64,000 nt of DNA from Congeria kusceri (lineage: Eukaryota > Mollusca > Bivalvia > Myida > Dreissenidae). The stretch spans positions 45,648,048-45,712,047 of the forward strand of contig CM051034.1 in the NCBI GenBank assembly GCA_027627225.1. Reading direction: 5' to 3'. How positions within the stretch are numbered: the first letter of the stretch is position 1; the number at the start of each line of letters is the position of its first letter. This document shows positions 50,606 to 62,374 of the stretch, one piece after another. The notes under the pieces are model-generated. The model saw only the letters and a program-made list of their open reading frames with translations, was not told where the DNA came from and did not search any database. The translations under genes and the position numbers were made by a program.

Positions 50606-51900
50606 ATGATTTGACCTTGGCCCCATCTACCCCATATGCAATCTCAAGCGAAGTTCAGATATAAGGTATCTACATATGAAGTATCATCAAAATATCCCAA
50701 TGTCTTCTGAAGCTATTAAGCGGAAACAATTTGTCTATTTTTGTAACAGTGACCTTGACCTTGTCCCACCCACAATATATATAATCTCAAGCAAAATCTG
50801 GATATAATATATCTACGTATGAATTTCTATTAAAATTCTGAATGTGTTATAAAGCTTTTGAGCGGAAACCGTTGTTTTTAATTAAAGTAACGATTGCCTC
50901 AACCTTGACCCTACCAACCCTATACGCGATGCCAAGATCGATACAAGATATCTATGCTTTAAGATTCATTACAAAATATCAATGCGTTTTAAAGCTATTG
51001 AGCTAAAACCGTTTTACTAATTTTGTTATGGTGACCTTGACCTTGAACCCTCCCACCCTATACGCAATCCCAAGTGAGGTCTTAATACAAGGTATCTATG
51101 TATCAAGTTTCATTAAAATATCTCTAGGTGTTCTCAAGTTTTTGAGCGGAATGTATTTTTCTGTTTTATGTTATAGTGACCTTGACTTTCACCTCACCCA
51201 CCTCATACGCAATCCAAGGCGAGGTCTCAATATAAGATATTTATGTATGAAGTTTCATTGAAATATCTTAATTTGTTCTCATTTTTTTTAGAGGAAACCG
51301 TTTTTCTATTTTTAGTAAACGTGACCTTGACCACCACCCACCCCGTATGCAAACCTAGGCGATGTCTTGATATATGGTATCAATGTATAAAGTTTCATTA
51401 AAATATCTCAATCCGTTGTCAATTTATTAAACGGGTACCGTTTTCATATTTTTAGAAATACACCACACCCACCCCATAGGCAATTCCACGCGAGGTCTCG
51501 ATATAAGGTATCTATGCTTGAAGTTTAATTGAAATATCTCTATTCGTTCTCAAGTTTTTGAGGGGAAGCCGTTGTTCTATTTGCTAAAACATTTACCTTG
51601 AACCCCCCCCCCCCCACACACACACACACACACCCTATAAGCAATCCCAAGCGAGGTCTCGATATAATGTATCTATGTATTAAGTTTCATTCAAATACCT
51701 AAATTTGTTCTGACGTTTTTGAGGGGAAACCTTTTTTCTATTTCTAGGAACAGTGACCTTGAACTTGACCTTGACCCAACCGACTTATAAGCAATCCCAA
51801 GCGGGGTATCTCTATAAGATATCTCTGTATGAAGTTTCATTACAATAACTAAATCAGTTCTCGAGTGAGAGAGCGAAAACGAAAAGTTGACGCCACCATT
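50606..51900 (+). repeat. Tandem array, ~140-bp units, nine or ten copies
   Basis: Each unit has GTGACCTTGACCTTGAACC, CACCCTATACGCAATCCCAA, GCGAGGTCTCGATATAAGGT, ATCTATGTATGAAGTTTCAT and TTTTTGAGCGGAAACCGTT-like blocks. The CGCAATCCCAAG block recurs near 50637, 50777, 50923, 51063, 51210, 51348, 51481, 51642 and 51793. A C-run followed by (CA)n lies at about 51606-51632. It ends GAGAGCGAAAACGAAAAGTT. It is probably the core of another non-autonomous element whose ends are eroded. Confidence 0.8.
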
Positions 51901-52339
51901 ACAGAGACATACCCCAATCTAATAACCGAAATATTAATCCGAAAAATTTGGATAAAAACATACAGATATATCTGCTCGATTCAATATTAATTAATAGCAA
52001 AACAACATCAAATTTATACTGCCTTTTACTAATATTCAAATTATTGATTTGGTCATATTCTTGAAATTTCGTCATGGAAACTGTGAACCTTTGCATACAA
52101 TAATTGGAAAACATAGTTTCGAATCCTTGAAATTTCAACAGCAACGCCAATAAACAGTTGCAAAAGAGCATTGAATTCAAGCATATACCATTGTAGATAT
52201 CCTTGAATATATGCAGAAATATAATTGTTCGGCATTTAACATATGTACATCCACTAACGGAATTTTCGAAGAAAATGTAGCGATGTATTTTCATAAAACA
52301 AATGACATGTGTGTGCTCGAAATAATAAATGGTGCTTTG

Positions 52340-52745
52340 AAATGCTTTACAGGCATTATTGAGACATCATTGGCATGTTTTACAAACATTATTGACGAAC
52401 TGAACATACATTCTAAAAATGTTTGACAGTCATCCTGGACCTTTTTGCAAACATCATTCCCATAGTTTACACATATTCTTGACGTTTACTACAGATATAC
52501 TTGACATTCAATAAACTTATAACATGCACTCTTAAAATGCTTTACATACATCCCTGACATTTGTACAGACATGTGTTACCTACATCATTACATGTTTTAC
52601 ATACATCCTTGACATTTTTACAGACATGTTGTGCAGATGTTCTGAACATTTTCTACATAATCCTTGATATGTTTTACAGACATCCTTATAATGTTGACAA
52701 ACATACTTTACTTGTTTTACATACATTCGTATCTATATGACAAGT
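52340..52745 (+). repeat. Degenerate ~30-bp periodic array 1
   Basis: TTTTACA.ACAT.CTTGACAT motifs recur roughly every 26-40 bp. The same motif in the same orientation forms the array at 62375-63060. Confidence 0.65.
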
Positions 52746-52812
52746 AAAGACGGCTTTCTAAACTAATATACGTTTTAAAACTAATTTTAATGAGAAAAAT
52801 AGCAGCACGGTG

Positions 52813-52979
52813 TTTAAAGGGACTATGTCAACGAAAACATAGTTTCCATGGCTATTGCACTATAAATGTAAGTTGATGATAGAAATGCGCTATGCTGAGA
52901 CATGTACATTAAATATCTTAATTTCATTGTTTAAGATATTAACCCATTGATGCCCTTTTCGTTGACATTGCCCCTTTAA
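52813..52979. mobile_element. 167-bp MITE with ~24-bp inverted ends
   Basis: The left end TTTAAAGGGACTATGTCAAC continues GAAAA. The right end, read on the minus strand, is TTAAAGGGGCAATGTCAACG followed by AAAAG. The right-end block also occurs in the higher-order repeat at 19.3-21.5 kb. No target duplication could be fixed. Confidence 0.6.
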
Positions 52980-54242
52980 TTCAGAGTTATTTCGCATTTA
53001 AGATATGTACCTATCTATGCCACCTACAGCGTGAATAGTAATCTCGCTGGTTGGGAGTGGATTGCGTAAACAAGTACGTGCGAATCGGGACTTTAAAATG
53101 AAGAATCTCTGATGTAGATTGTTTAAAACATTCGATATACAAAATGATCAATTATTTAAATGTCTGTCAATTTAAATAATAATATGACCACAGAAAGGTT
53201 AATATTGTGTGTATGACTTCATTTAAATATTTAAATAAACTGTTAGACCAACCTAAATAAAAAACGCATAAAAAGAAAAGAATTAGAATAATTAGTGTAA
53301 GGAACTTACAACATCCGGATCAAAGGGTATGTTACGATACGCACTGGGCCAGACTGCTAGACATATAGAGTTTGCATTTCAAACGATATATACCAGTGAC
53401 ACACTTGTTTTCAAAAATATTAAAATGCTATTCTTTGAACTGATGTTTATCCATAAATTACACATCACTTCCAATGTAGTACGTTGTAACAACTGTTATT
53501 TCGCTGTTATATAAAATTGTCAAAATGAAAATATGTGAATACGTGCCTTTAGCCCATGAAATCGATTTCTGAAGATACTTAATAATAATCGTACATTCTC
53601 AATTTTAGTAAACACTGAACTTGAATTTCATATTTTCGATAATAATTTACACTGGATTTAAATAAACGCAACATTTTTAACTTTCGTGCAAATGACATAG
53701 GCTGGACTGTCCTTGATTTATTGGCCAAATATGGCCAGGTAACGGGTGATTATTCTATCCTTCACTCAGATAGTAAAACAACGATTGGAGTGATCACATC
53801 GTATATTGCACGCATCGCCGTGGTCGATATATTTTAGTTTTAACCTATTTATTTCAGCTCAACTGTGAGCAAGGGCAAGAGGTTTGTTCACACACTTTCG
53901 AGTCTGTGTAGAACCAGTACTTGAAGTATTTTTGAGACATATCCACAATAATTCACAATTGTGTTCTAATGGCGTCAAAATGCCTAGTACATCATTTAGA
54001 AAATGTATAGTACATCAATATGTGTTACATAAGGGAAGATAGACTATTCGTTCAATAGCAAACTTTAATGATCGAAAGGAACATAGTGTCTAAAGTAAAC
54101 CAATTACTAATACATAATTGAAATGAAGAGAAAAGATGTTTCATTCTGAACTAGAAATCGCTCGGACAGGGCACACTGCCACCCATGCAGCTAGTTTGCG
54201 CTAACAATAAAAAGGAATCGTTAAACATTTTCATGGAATCTA
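52980..54242. other. AT-rich non-coding stretch
   Basis: No motif-bearing exon; the open frame at 53329-53514 is unsupported. Confidence 0.4.
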
Positions 54243-55046
54243 CAGGGTTGCCACTTAACTAAAAAGTCAGGGAAAAATATGTTTTTTTCAAGGTCAGTAA
54301 ATTGTCAGGGAAATCTGGAAAATGGTCAGTGAAAAATAAAATTTAAGAAAAGTCAGGTTAAAATGAAAATCTGGGTCGATGTTTAAAATCTTCAATGGCT
54401 GTATGGCATTCTTCAAGCAGTATTTATAAGTATTTCCAAACACTTTTTGGTATGATTGTGTATACACCTTGTTAAATGTTTTTATGTTAACTTTAGACGT
54501 TTGAAGACATAAGGCTTCGCAACCATTGCCTCCAAGAGAGGACTAACCCTATACTTTTCCTGCTTTGTAGAGTCGTCCAGCATGCAACTGCAGTCACAGT
54601 GCTTTCATAACTCAGGCTGTATTAATTTGTTTCAGAGGCAGTGCAAAAATGCACATGCTTTCTAATTCTAAATTGTGTCAGTCCATAAGTACAGTTGATT
54701 AAATTGTTTGATATAGTATAAATCAAACATGAATGCATCTATTTTCATGTTACACTTACTAATAGATAAATAGAAATAGATCTATAGATATGAGAAATTT
54801 TAATTTCAAACATGAGTAAACAAACAATATTTAATGATGCTTGGTTGTCTGACTCCGAGTTTTCAGCATGGGTAAGAAAGGACTCAACAAATGTCATGAA
54901 ACAAAATAAATCTAAAAGGGTAGATTTGACGGCTGTTGGGGAGGAGAAGGAGGTCCAAAAAATATGGTGACATTGGTCATTGAAAAGTATAGTTTAGTCA
55001 GGGAAAAGTCAGAGGATTTCATTTTCTCGACTAAGTAGCAACCCTG
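54243..55046. mobile_element. 804-bp non-autonomous element with CAGGGTTGC ends
   Basis: The left end CAGGGTTGCCACTTAACT and the right end, on the minus strand, CAGGGTTGCTACTTAG agree at 14 of the first 15 bases. The 5-bp ATCTA flanks both sides. Inside, both ends also carry AGTCAGGGAAAA blocks. No transposase fragment was seen. The superfamily is not assigned. Confidence 0.65.
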
Positions 55047-55962
55047 ATCTAGTCATTTGTTCACTGCTCCTTTTGGCCCATAAAAACAGACAGCCAGACA
55101 AGCCAAAGCCCTTGGCTGAGGTAATAACTAGATCAGCATTAATATGTAAGAAACACATGAACAGAAACATAAACTGATACAAAAACAGAGTTCGGTACTT
55201 TATACTAACAAATGATCAAGAAAACAAAATGTTAAAACTTATAAACACTAACATTAGTTTAGCAAAGGAATAAATAATAACAACAAGCAATAGTGGAATA
55301 TTGAGAAGGTATTAGTGAGATACAAATTGCATGAAAAAGGAATAAAAACATCCAGTGTAATTGATATAACTTAAGCCTTTACTATCAGGTGGTCAAGGAC
55401 AACAACATCTGTTACAGCAATACACTGAATAGATAACTTCTATAGAGATCTGTAATTCAGCAAACGTATTCGTATTCGGTAGCTCTGCACACCACATATG
55501 TTGAAAGTTTTCTATGATTAAGTCTGAAAGTCGACTTAGCAAGATATACTACGCAAAATATCGCCACGAAATATACTCCGAATTACAAGACATCAAGTAC
55601 CTGAGCAAATGCACTCAGCCTTAAGTGACATAACTACGTGGCAGGTATTAGCCACCTTGTAGCTACGATAAGCAATTACGCAAATAGAACGTTATGATTT
55701 TGCGATGGTAAGGGTAACATTTGTTTACTTTGGGCTGTTAAGTATTCAGTGAACTAGAAAACTGAGCAAATAAATAACATATACAGTCTTTGGAGTGTTT
55801 ACTTTACATGAGCAATCGCTCTTTAGTTGTGTCCCGGCGCATCGGATTCCGCAATTCCATTACTTATAATTATGGCCGTCATTTGAGTGTTATTACTTTA
55901 CTTAAGAAATAACTCTTACTTATGTCCAGGTGCAACAAATTTCACAATTCCATTACTTATAT
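55047..55962. other. Non-coding stretch with a short direct repeat
   Basis: A CACAATTCCATTACTTATA-like block with its upstream GTCC.GG.GCA segment occurs near 55828-55868 and again near 55920-55960 (about 91 bp apart). No exon was recognised. Confidence 0.4.
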
Positions 55963-56014
55963 TAACACTTAACGCACATGCATTAAGCCCGGTTTTCCCA
56001 CAACACGACTCATA
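55963..56014 (+). mobile_element. Fold-back MITE fragment, right terminus only
   Basis: CACTTAACGCACATGCATTA, then AGCCCGGTTTTCCCACAACA and CGACTCATAT match the right end of the MITE copies at 58.7 and 61.8 kb. Confidence 0.7.
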
Positions 56015-56073
56015 TTTTATATGCAGTAAATAAGATTTTCAAATTTGAAACAAATTTAAATGCAAAGTATACA

Positions 56074-56626
56074 AAAGAAGAGCTGTCAGAAGACAGCGCG
56101 CTTGACTATTCAAAGTATTTCAGTTGGTAAATATTTTGAATAGTAGAATTGACATACATTTGTTAAAATACATAGTTTTTAAGTGAAGCCTTGAATAGTT
56201 TATAAATGTTTGAAACAAAAACTTCAACAACAAAGTCTACGTAAAAAGTGGGCTAACTCTGTCAAAATACAAAACAGAGTTATGGAGAATGTTCACCTTG
56301 ATACTGGAGTTGATGACAAAGGTATATTCCAAGTTTTAAGTGAATAACTAATGTAGTTTTGAAGTTAACAAACTTTTGAATATCAACTTTAACCAGAAAA
56401 TCTAAGTGAAAAGGGGGCATAACTCTGTCAAATTACAAAACAGTTATGGGGAATGTTGCCCCTGACACTGGATTTGATGACAAATGTATATTCCAAGTTT
56501 CAAGTGAATAACTTATGTAGTTTTGAAGTTACAAGACTTTTGAATGAAAACTTTAACCAATTCAGTCATGGACGAGGGCGCCGGAGGTAGTAGGATAGCT
56601 AAACTATTCTTCAAATAGTTGAGCTA
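56074..56626 (+). mobile_element. Tandem-core Helentron-like element, short copy of element B
   Basis: Starts AAGAAGAGCTGTCAGAAGAC and AGCGCGCTTGACTATTC. It has only about two core units (GGGCATAACTCTGTCAAA, GTTATGGGGAATGTTGCC, TTCAAGTGAATAACTTATGT). It ends GGAGGTAGTAGGATAGC, then a perfect hairpin AACTATT-CTTCA-AATAGTT and GAGCTA. The order matches the minus-strand element at 25311-26720. Confidence 0.75.
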
Positions 56627-57470
56627 AAAATAAACCAAAGCATTATTATGCATTATAACACAATCGATAATACATATTTTTACTTTCATCTCAAATGACT
56701 TCATTTGGGAGAAAAACAACACCACCTTTTAACACATGTATCTACATCCATAAAGAATATTGATAAATAATTAAAAATAGTATACTCTGGGTTATAACTG
56801 GCATATCTTGACGACAATGTTAGAACGAATCTGGATAATTTATTAAATAAATACAGCACATATATTTTAAAGATATTATATTGTTATGTTTTTGTCATAC
56901 ATATTTTACAGTGCATACAAAGCAAACTTTAATAATACACAGAAGATTGGACGTTGCTTAAAGAATCTCAACTAAAATAATAACAGTATAAAAAAGCAGA
57001 CTTTACATGCAATTAACACAATTTATTTACAAAACAAATCTAGAAACAACTCAAGAAAATGAATATTACCGACTTATAACAGAATTTACATTGCCACTGG
57101 AAAATAACAAAATTTCATGCACATTTTTATAGCAACACACACAACAGGATGTCTATGTGTTTGGGGGGAAAAACTGCTTCAATTGACCAAGAACGAACAT
57201 GGCAAGAAATTCTAAAAGCACATCCACAGCATTTTGTCATGATGGTGTTCATCATCATTATCATCATCATACACCAACATCGGCAACCACACATCATCAC
57301 CATACTGTCATTTTTTTTATACATTTAACACTAAAAAACATTTGTCTCATAAGCAAAACAGGCATTTATAAAATAAAAATAAAAATTAGTAAACTTAATA
57401 ACTGCAGAAATGTTGAGTCAACCTATAATATATCACATTATAATGGAATGTAATGACATTAAAATATTAT
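56627..57470. other. AT-rich non-coding stretch with a CAT-rich microsatellite
   Basis: An impure CAT/CAC repeat lies at about 57248-57305; nothing else was recognised. Confidence 0.4.
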
Positions 57471-57473
57471 ATA

Positions 57474-57550
57474 AATATTGCATTCTTTGAGGGCGATAGT
57501 GCATTTTGTCAACCCGAGAGAATACTGTTGCCCAAAGAATGCAATATTTC
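57474..57550. repeat. 77-bp fold-back element
   Basis: AATATTGCATTCTTTGAGGGC and GCCCAAAGAATGCAATATT are inverted arms of about 20 bp around a 35-bp centre. It looks like the outer ends of a larger bivalve fold-back element whose middle is lost. Confidence 0.65.
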
Positions 57551-58690
57551 TTTTATTATACCGAAACAAACATTTTGTAGAAGATGTACACCGTATTCAA
57601 TTTAATTAGAACAGAAGATACAACAACAAACAAAAAATATAATAAAAGTTCATTTACCGATACGGAGGCAAACCTTGCCATTTTGACACTGATGTCGTCT
57701 GCGTAAACAATGTGCTTTGGTAACACGGAGTGATTTACTAAATGTTTAATAAGTGCCTGTTAACCCCGATCACTCTGTTTATCGACACGCCGCCATAGCG
57801 GGTGATATTGCACTATGATATTTCCAATTATTGACTGCTCCGTTTTTAAATGAACAAAGAAGGAAAACAGAAGGGTGAGGTATAGTAATATAAAATATCA
57901 GAGTCAAAAATACTAGTAAACATAGTTTGCAGCAATGTAATTGCTTATACAAGTAACAGTCAGTATATGTTCAGAAAAATCATAGCAACATAGTAACATA
58001 TAAAATGCTTTGAACATTTTGTTGACGGTTAAACATTATTTCAATACATATACAAGCACTGAAGAGGTCCATCTCATTATCAAAAAATTTTGACAAATAG
58101 TCTTAAACCCAAGTTAACCAAAATGTTTAAAGAATTCCGTATAAAATAAATATGGAAATGTACAACATGGTAAAATTACTAGCAAATATTTTAATTCACT
58201 CTTTATATAATTCATAATATTTTTGCTTTGATATATTTCAAATGAAAAGTTGTGTATATTATGAGTATTAAGTATTGCCAACTGCTTGAACAGACTTGTG
58301 ATATTAATACAAGAAACAACTTTGAAATTGTTATAAATAAAAATATTTTAGATATTTCTACTATACACTAGAATGTTTACCATCACGCTGTATACAATAT
58401 TCCCAATAATATAACAATAATATAACAATCGGAACGGTTAACAGTAATAGCATAACATAGTTTTAAAAAAATGACCATATATATATCTACATATACTAAT
58501 TATTATGAAATATTATAAAAACATGTTTAAAGTCTTTTACAACAAATTACAAATGACTTCATCTTACAAAAAATTTTGTCCGATAATACATTAGCAAAAG
58601 TGTTTTCAAAAACGAACAAAAAAACATCAATAGCAATTACACCATAAATATCTGCAGTTGCAAAATAACTTTATTTACCAAATTAATATA
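57551..58690. other. AT-rich non-coding stretch
   Basis: A GC-richer patch at about 57655-57830 (GGCAAACCTTGCCATTTTGA, ACGCCGCCATAGCGGGTGAT) may be an unrecognised repeat. No exon was seen. Confidence 0.35.
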
Positions 58691-58951
58691 TATGAGGCGT
58701 GTCGTGGGAACACCGGGCTTAATGCATGTGCATATAATAGAGTCCCGGATCAGCCTGTGCAGTCCGCCATCCAGGATGGCCCTTGCCGCTTTTATGGTAT
58801 TTTCTGTTTCAAGGAAGTCTCTTTTAAACAAACATCCACTGTAGGCGCAAAATGTCGTCCTTGATTAGCCTGTGCGAACTGCACAGGTTGATTCGGGACA
58901 ACACTTTGCGCACATGCATTAAACCCTTTTTTCCCACGATACGCCTCATAT
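58691..58951. mobile_element. Fold-back MITE, complete copy
   Basis: The left end TATGAGGCGTGTCGTGGGAA and the right end TTCCCACGATACGCCTCATA are inverted. Inside are two hairpin arms, including CCTGTGC-GAACT-GCACAGG. Open frames across it on both strands come from the repeat. Confidence 0.88.
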
Positions 58952-59547
58952 TGAAAAACAGAAAGCGACATCACAAAATTCGATAAGGTAATGTCATTAG
59001 ACTGTGTGTGTTTAGTTTATCCCATAGGGTTGAATTGAAGCAAAGTTCATCCCACAAGTTGTTATTTCGTGAATGCTGGCATGGTCATGAGAAGAAAGCT
59101 AACAATATTGTAAACATGAGAGCACGGTAAGATGTCCAGGACACAAATACTATACATGAGAATTATTCCCATCACATACCAGCGAGTATATACCAAAGTA
59201 TTCACACGGCAGAAAACCAGTTCTAATGCCAATTCACTATAATCTGGGGTGTACACATCATCTTAAATATTTTCCTTATCTTAACATCTGGAGACTGTAT
59301 CAACTCCTGTAGAAACAATGTAGTAAATAGTTACATTTTAAAAATGTATTAACAGTATTAAAATGTTCTTTGCCAAATATGAACAGCATGCAAAATCAAT
59401 TAATTTAGTAAACAAATGCAAGTGATGAAAAATTCACAGTTTTTACTGAAAATAATTGAGCAATTATTTAAGATTCTCTGTGCATACAGATCCTGATTAC
59501 ACTGTTAGCATTCTACGCCGCAAATCGTCACCGCATTCAGAGCACTC
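58952..59547. other. 3' flank of the SH2 adaptor gene
   Basis: It would hold the 3' UTR and polyadenylation site of the minus-strand adaptor. No further exon was recognised. Confidence 0.4.
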
Positions 59548-61450
59548 TCAAGCCTTCTTGTCGATGCCTGCAATGGCCACTGGGAACTTTCTTAGCAGCG
59601 TCTGCTGCTGTTTCTTTGCTTCAGGTTCACGAGAATTACCTCATTTCTTTTGTAAAGATCGATCAGTGATGGAAACGTCCTTGAACGTCTGGAAACGATG
59701 AGGTCATTTGAAGAATGCTGATTTAAAATTTTACTCAAGACAAGTAGACATGTACAACATTCTTTATTATCTTTCTTTGTACACATAAAATAAACTATTT
59801 TGAGCAGAACAGTGACATTTACAAAAGGGGCACTAAACTGCTACTGCTATCATCCCATGGCGCGGTTGCCATTGTGACTTCGATTACGTCGTTGTCACTT
59901 TTTGTCACAACAATGACAACATTTATGAGGTTTTATTTTTTACAGGACTCAATGACAGCTTACGCGTTCATCTTCTTTCCATTCTCCAAGAGCCACCTGT
60001 TCGTCATCGCGACGTCTCACTTTCAGGTTATAGACATGGTTTTGAAATAAGACGACCAGAGTGTACGGCTGATTACCACCGCCTTGTGTACTCTTGCGAA
60101 CAAGAAACGTTCCATCCTAAATAAGATATTTATTATTAGAAATTATTAACTGTTACCCCCCCCCACCCCCTGACTTTCCTAACCAGTAACAGCAAACTGA
60201 ATATTACTTAAAAATCTTACAAATACATTATAATTTATTTTTTCTGGATGTTAAACTGCAATACTTTTCAATTGCGCTTGTATGCACCAATTGATTAAGA
60301 AATTTAACGAATATGTCAAGAAATTAACAAATATATCAAGAAATTAACAAATATATCAAGAACTTAACAAAATTCAATAATTATCAATAATTTTGTATTG
60401 GATTTCATATTCTTAACATAAATAATCTTTTAAGATACCCTAAGGCTCATCATGCCAATCAAAAATATGTGATAACAAGAGCACTAAGGGTGATGGACGC
60501 TGTTTCTCATATTTGATAGTGCTCTAGGTTTTTGTTTATAGAATACGTTTGCCAATGCCATGCACTATCTTGAAGTTTAAGTCAATACCTTTCCTAGATA
60601 TTGAGAAATTTGAACTAAAGCAAAAAAATGTAAGTTAAATAAAGGGCAATAATTCCATCAAAATCCTTCATATAGTTACCTCCTCTTGTCTACAGAATAA
60701 GTTCATCACTGTGATCAAGTACTTTGATTCAAGTCAATACCTCTTACAGATATTGTGAAAGAACTAAAGCAAAATTTATACGTTGAAATAAGGGCAATTA
60801 CTGAAGCAAAATCCTTCAAAGAGTTACCTTCACTTCTCTGCAGAATAGTGTTAGCACTATAAACAAGTACCTTTATATTCAATTTAATGTGTTTGATAGT
60901 TATTGAGAAATTTATATTTACCAAACAATTGTCAAAATATGCTAAGTTTTTAGTCAAAACAAGGGCAGATAAATCTGGAAATACAACTCACAGGGTTACA
61001 TGCCTTGCTGAAATGGAGTATCCTTTTGATAACGTACAAATATTGAAAGTTTCAAATTGATACCTTTGATAGTTTCTGAGAAATGGACTCTGACAAAAAA
61101 CTTAACCAAAATTTAACTAAGGCATACGCTGACGCGAACGCTGATGCAGACAGGGCGACGACAAAAGTCTAGCAAAAAATTTAACAAAATGTCTCAACCA
61201 GCAAATTTGTAAATGTGTCTATTCAAATATTTCCAATCGTGACAAACACAAGTGTTTACTTAGATGTTCTCAAAGTTTGATATATACAACAACAGAATTT
61301 CCCGTTAAACATAATTATATCCCTTTCGATAACTACATAACGAAAATGTCAAACCTGGGCGATTGATTTCAGCTTGTCTTCTGTCGCCTGGCGTGAAATA
61401 TCCCCATGATACCACTCCTCCTCATGCGGATCATTAGGGGTCGGGGGAGG
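59548..61450 (-). CDS. SH2-domain adaptor (BLNK/SLP-76-like), last three exons
   Basis: The exons are 61355-61450, 59964-60116 and 59548-59717, all with GT/AG introns in phase 0. Exon 1 reads PPPTPNDPHEEEWYHGDISR, a Pro-rich linker and SH2 helix A. Exon 2 has GTFLVRKS with the phosphotyrosine-binding Arg, QPYTLVVLF and VYNLKVRR. Exon 3 finishes the domain with FPSLIDLYKRNEVILV. The conserved His of strand D is replaced; PYTLVV.F...VYN..VR is closest to the C-terminal SH2 of BLNK, SLP-76 and relatives, which link activated kinases to downstream effectors in the cytoplasm. Exon 3 first hits a stop at 59592. A frame shifted by one base near 59624-59632 continues KKQQQTLLRKFPVAIAGIDK to a TGA at 59548-59550, which suits an SH2 end better, so a 1-base deletion or assembly error is likely. 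Exons 5' of the SH2 were not found. Confidence 0.85.
60470..61175 (+). mobile_element. Tandem-core non-autonomous element in an SH2-gene intron
   Basis: Begins AACAAGAGCACTAAGGGTGA. Four units of about 150-175 bp follow, each with ATACCTTTGATAGTTATTGA-like, AAAATCCTTCA.AGAGTTACC and CTGCAGAATA blocks. A GACGCGAACGCTGATGCAGA tail and GGGCGACGACAAAAGT end it. The terminal hairpin is not clear. It lies in the intron between the first two listed SH2 exons. Confidence 0.65.
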
Positions 61451-61766
61451 CTACAACCAGCAGGTAGAATGTCAGAAAACAAACATATGTTTGTGATGTA
61501 CATGTAGTGGTAGCTTTGGATTACCTTGCTCAAAAAGTAGCAGCTTAGACTAGATAAATTACCATTTCAGAGGTGACAGTCATGTGTTGGCAGTTTGTTT
61601 CAAAGACTACGGTATTTATCAAACAGAACACACTGTTCTTGATGTTTTTAATAAAATTGGGAATTATTTTGGCATGTATTGTCAGATTCATATACAGCTC
61701 AAGAAGTTATGTTTTTGTCTATTTTTAATACATCTACAACAGTACATAGATTAAATGTAATATAGA

Positions 61767-62035
61767 TATATGAGACGTGTCGTGGAACAACCAGGCTTAA
61801 TACATGAGTGAGGTGTCGTCCCGGATCAGAGTGTGCAGTCCGCACAGGCTCCTCCGGAAAGCCAATTTCCATTTTTATTGTATTTTCTGTTTTAATGAAG
61901 TCTCTCCTAAACATAAATCCATAATAGGCGGAAAGTGCCTTCCTGGATCAGTCTGTGTAGACTGCTTAGGCTGATCCAGGACGACACCTTACACACATGC
62001 ATTAAGCTTGGTTTTCCAACGACACGCCTCATATA
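61767..62035. mobile_element. Fold-back MITE, complete copy
   Basis: The left end ATATGAGACGTGTCGTGGAA and the right end TTTTCCAACGACACGCCTCA, then TATAT, are inverted. Internal arms (GTCCCGGATCAGAGTGTGCA, TAGGCTGATCCAGGACGACA) match the copy at 58.7 kb. Confidence 0.85.
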
Positions 62036-62374
62036 TTCTTTGTACAAAAAGAATTCACAATTTCATGACAATAAACACCATTTATGAGTTAATTTGGGCA
62101 ACCTTTGCCAAAGAAACAACACTTATTTGCGGAAACAAATATCATATGCAACATTTCTGTTATATACACTCAGCAAAAGTAATAAAGCACTAAATGGGAA
62201 TTGTACTTTCTTTATTTATAAGAATTACAGATGTTCTATGGTAAACACAAAACTCTTTCAATTTTTTCCAATATTTTGGTTTGAAAACATGCATGTATAA
62301 CTCAAATGATCATAGCTAAAATTTCAAGCTATAATTCTTATCATGAAAATAACAACAATTTCCTTTTTTTTGCC

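Noticed and set aside
57127..57453. His/Met-rich open frames
   Set aside because: They arise from a CAT/CAC microsatellite on the two strands.
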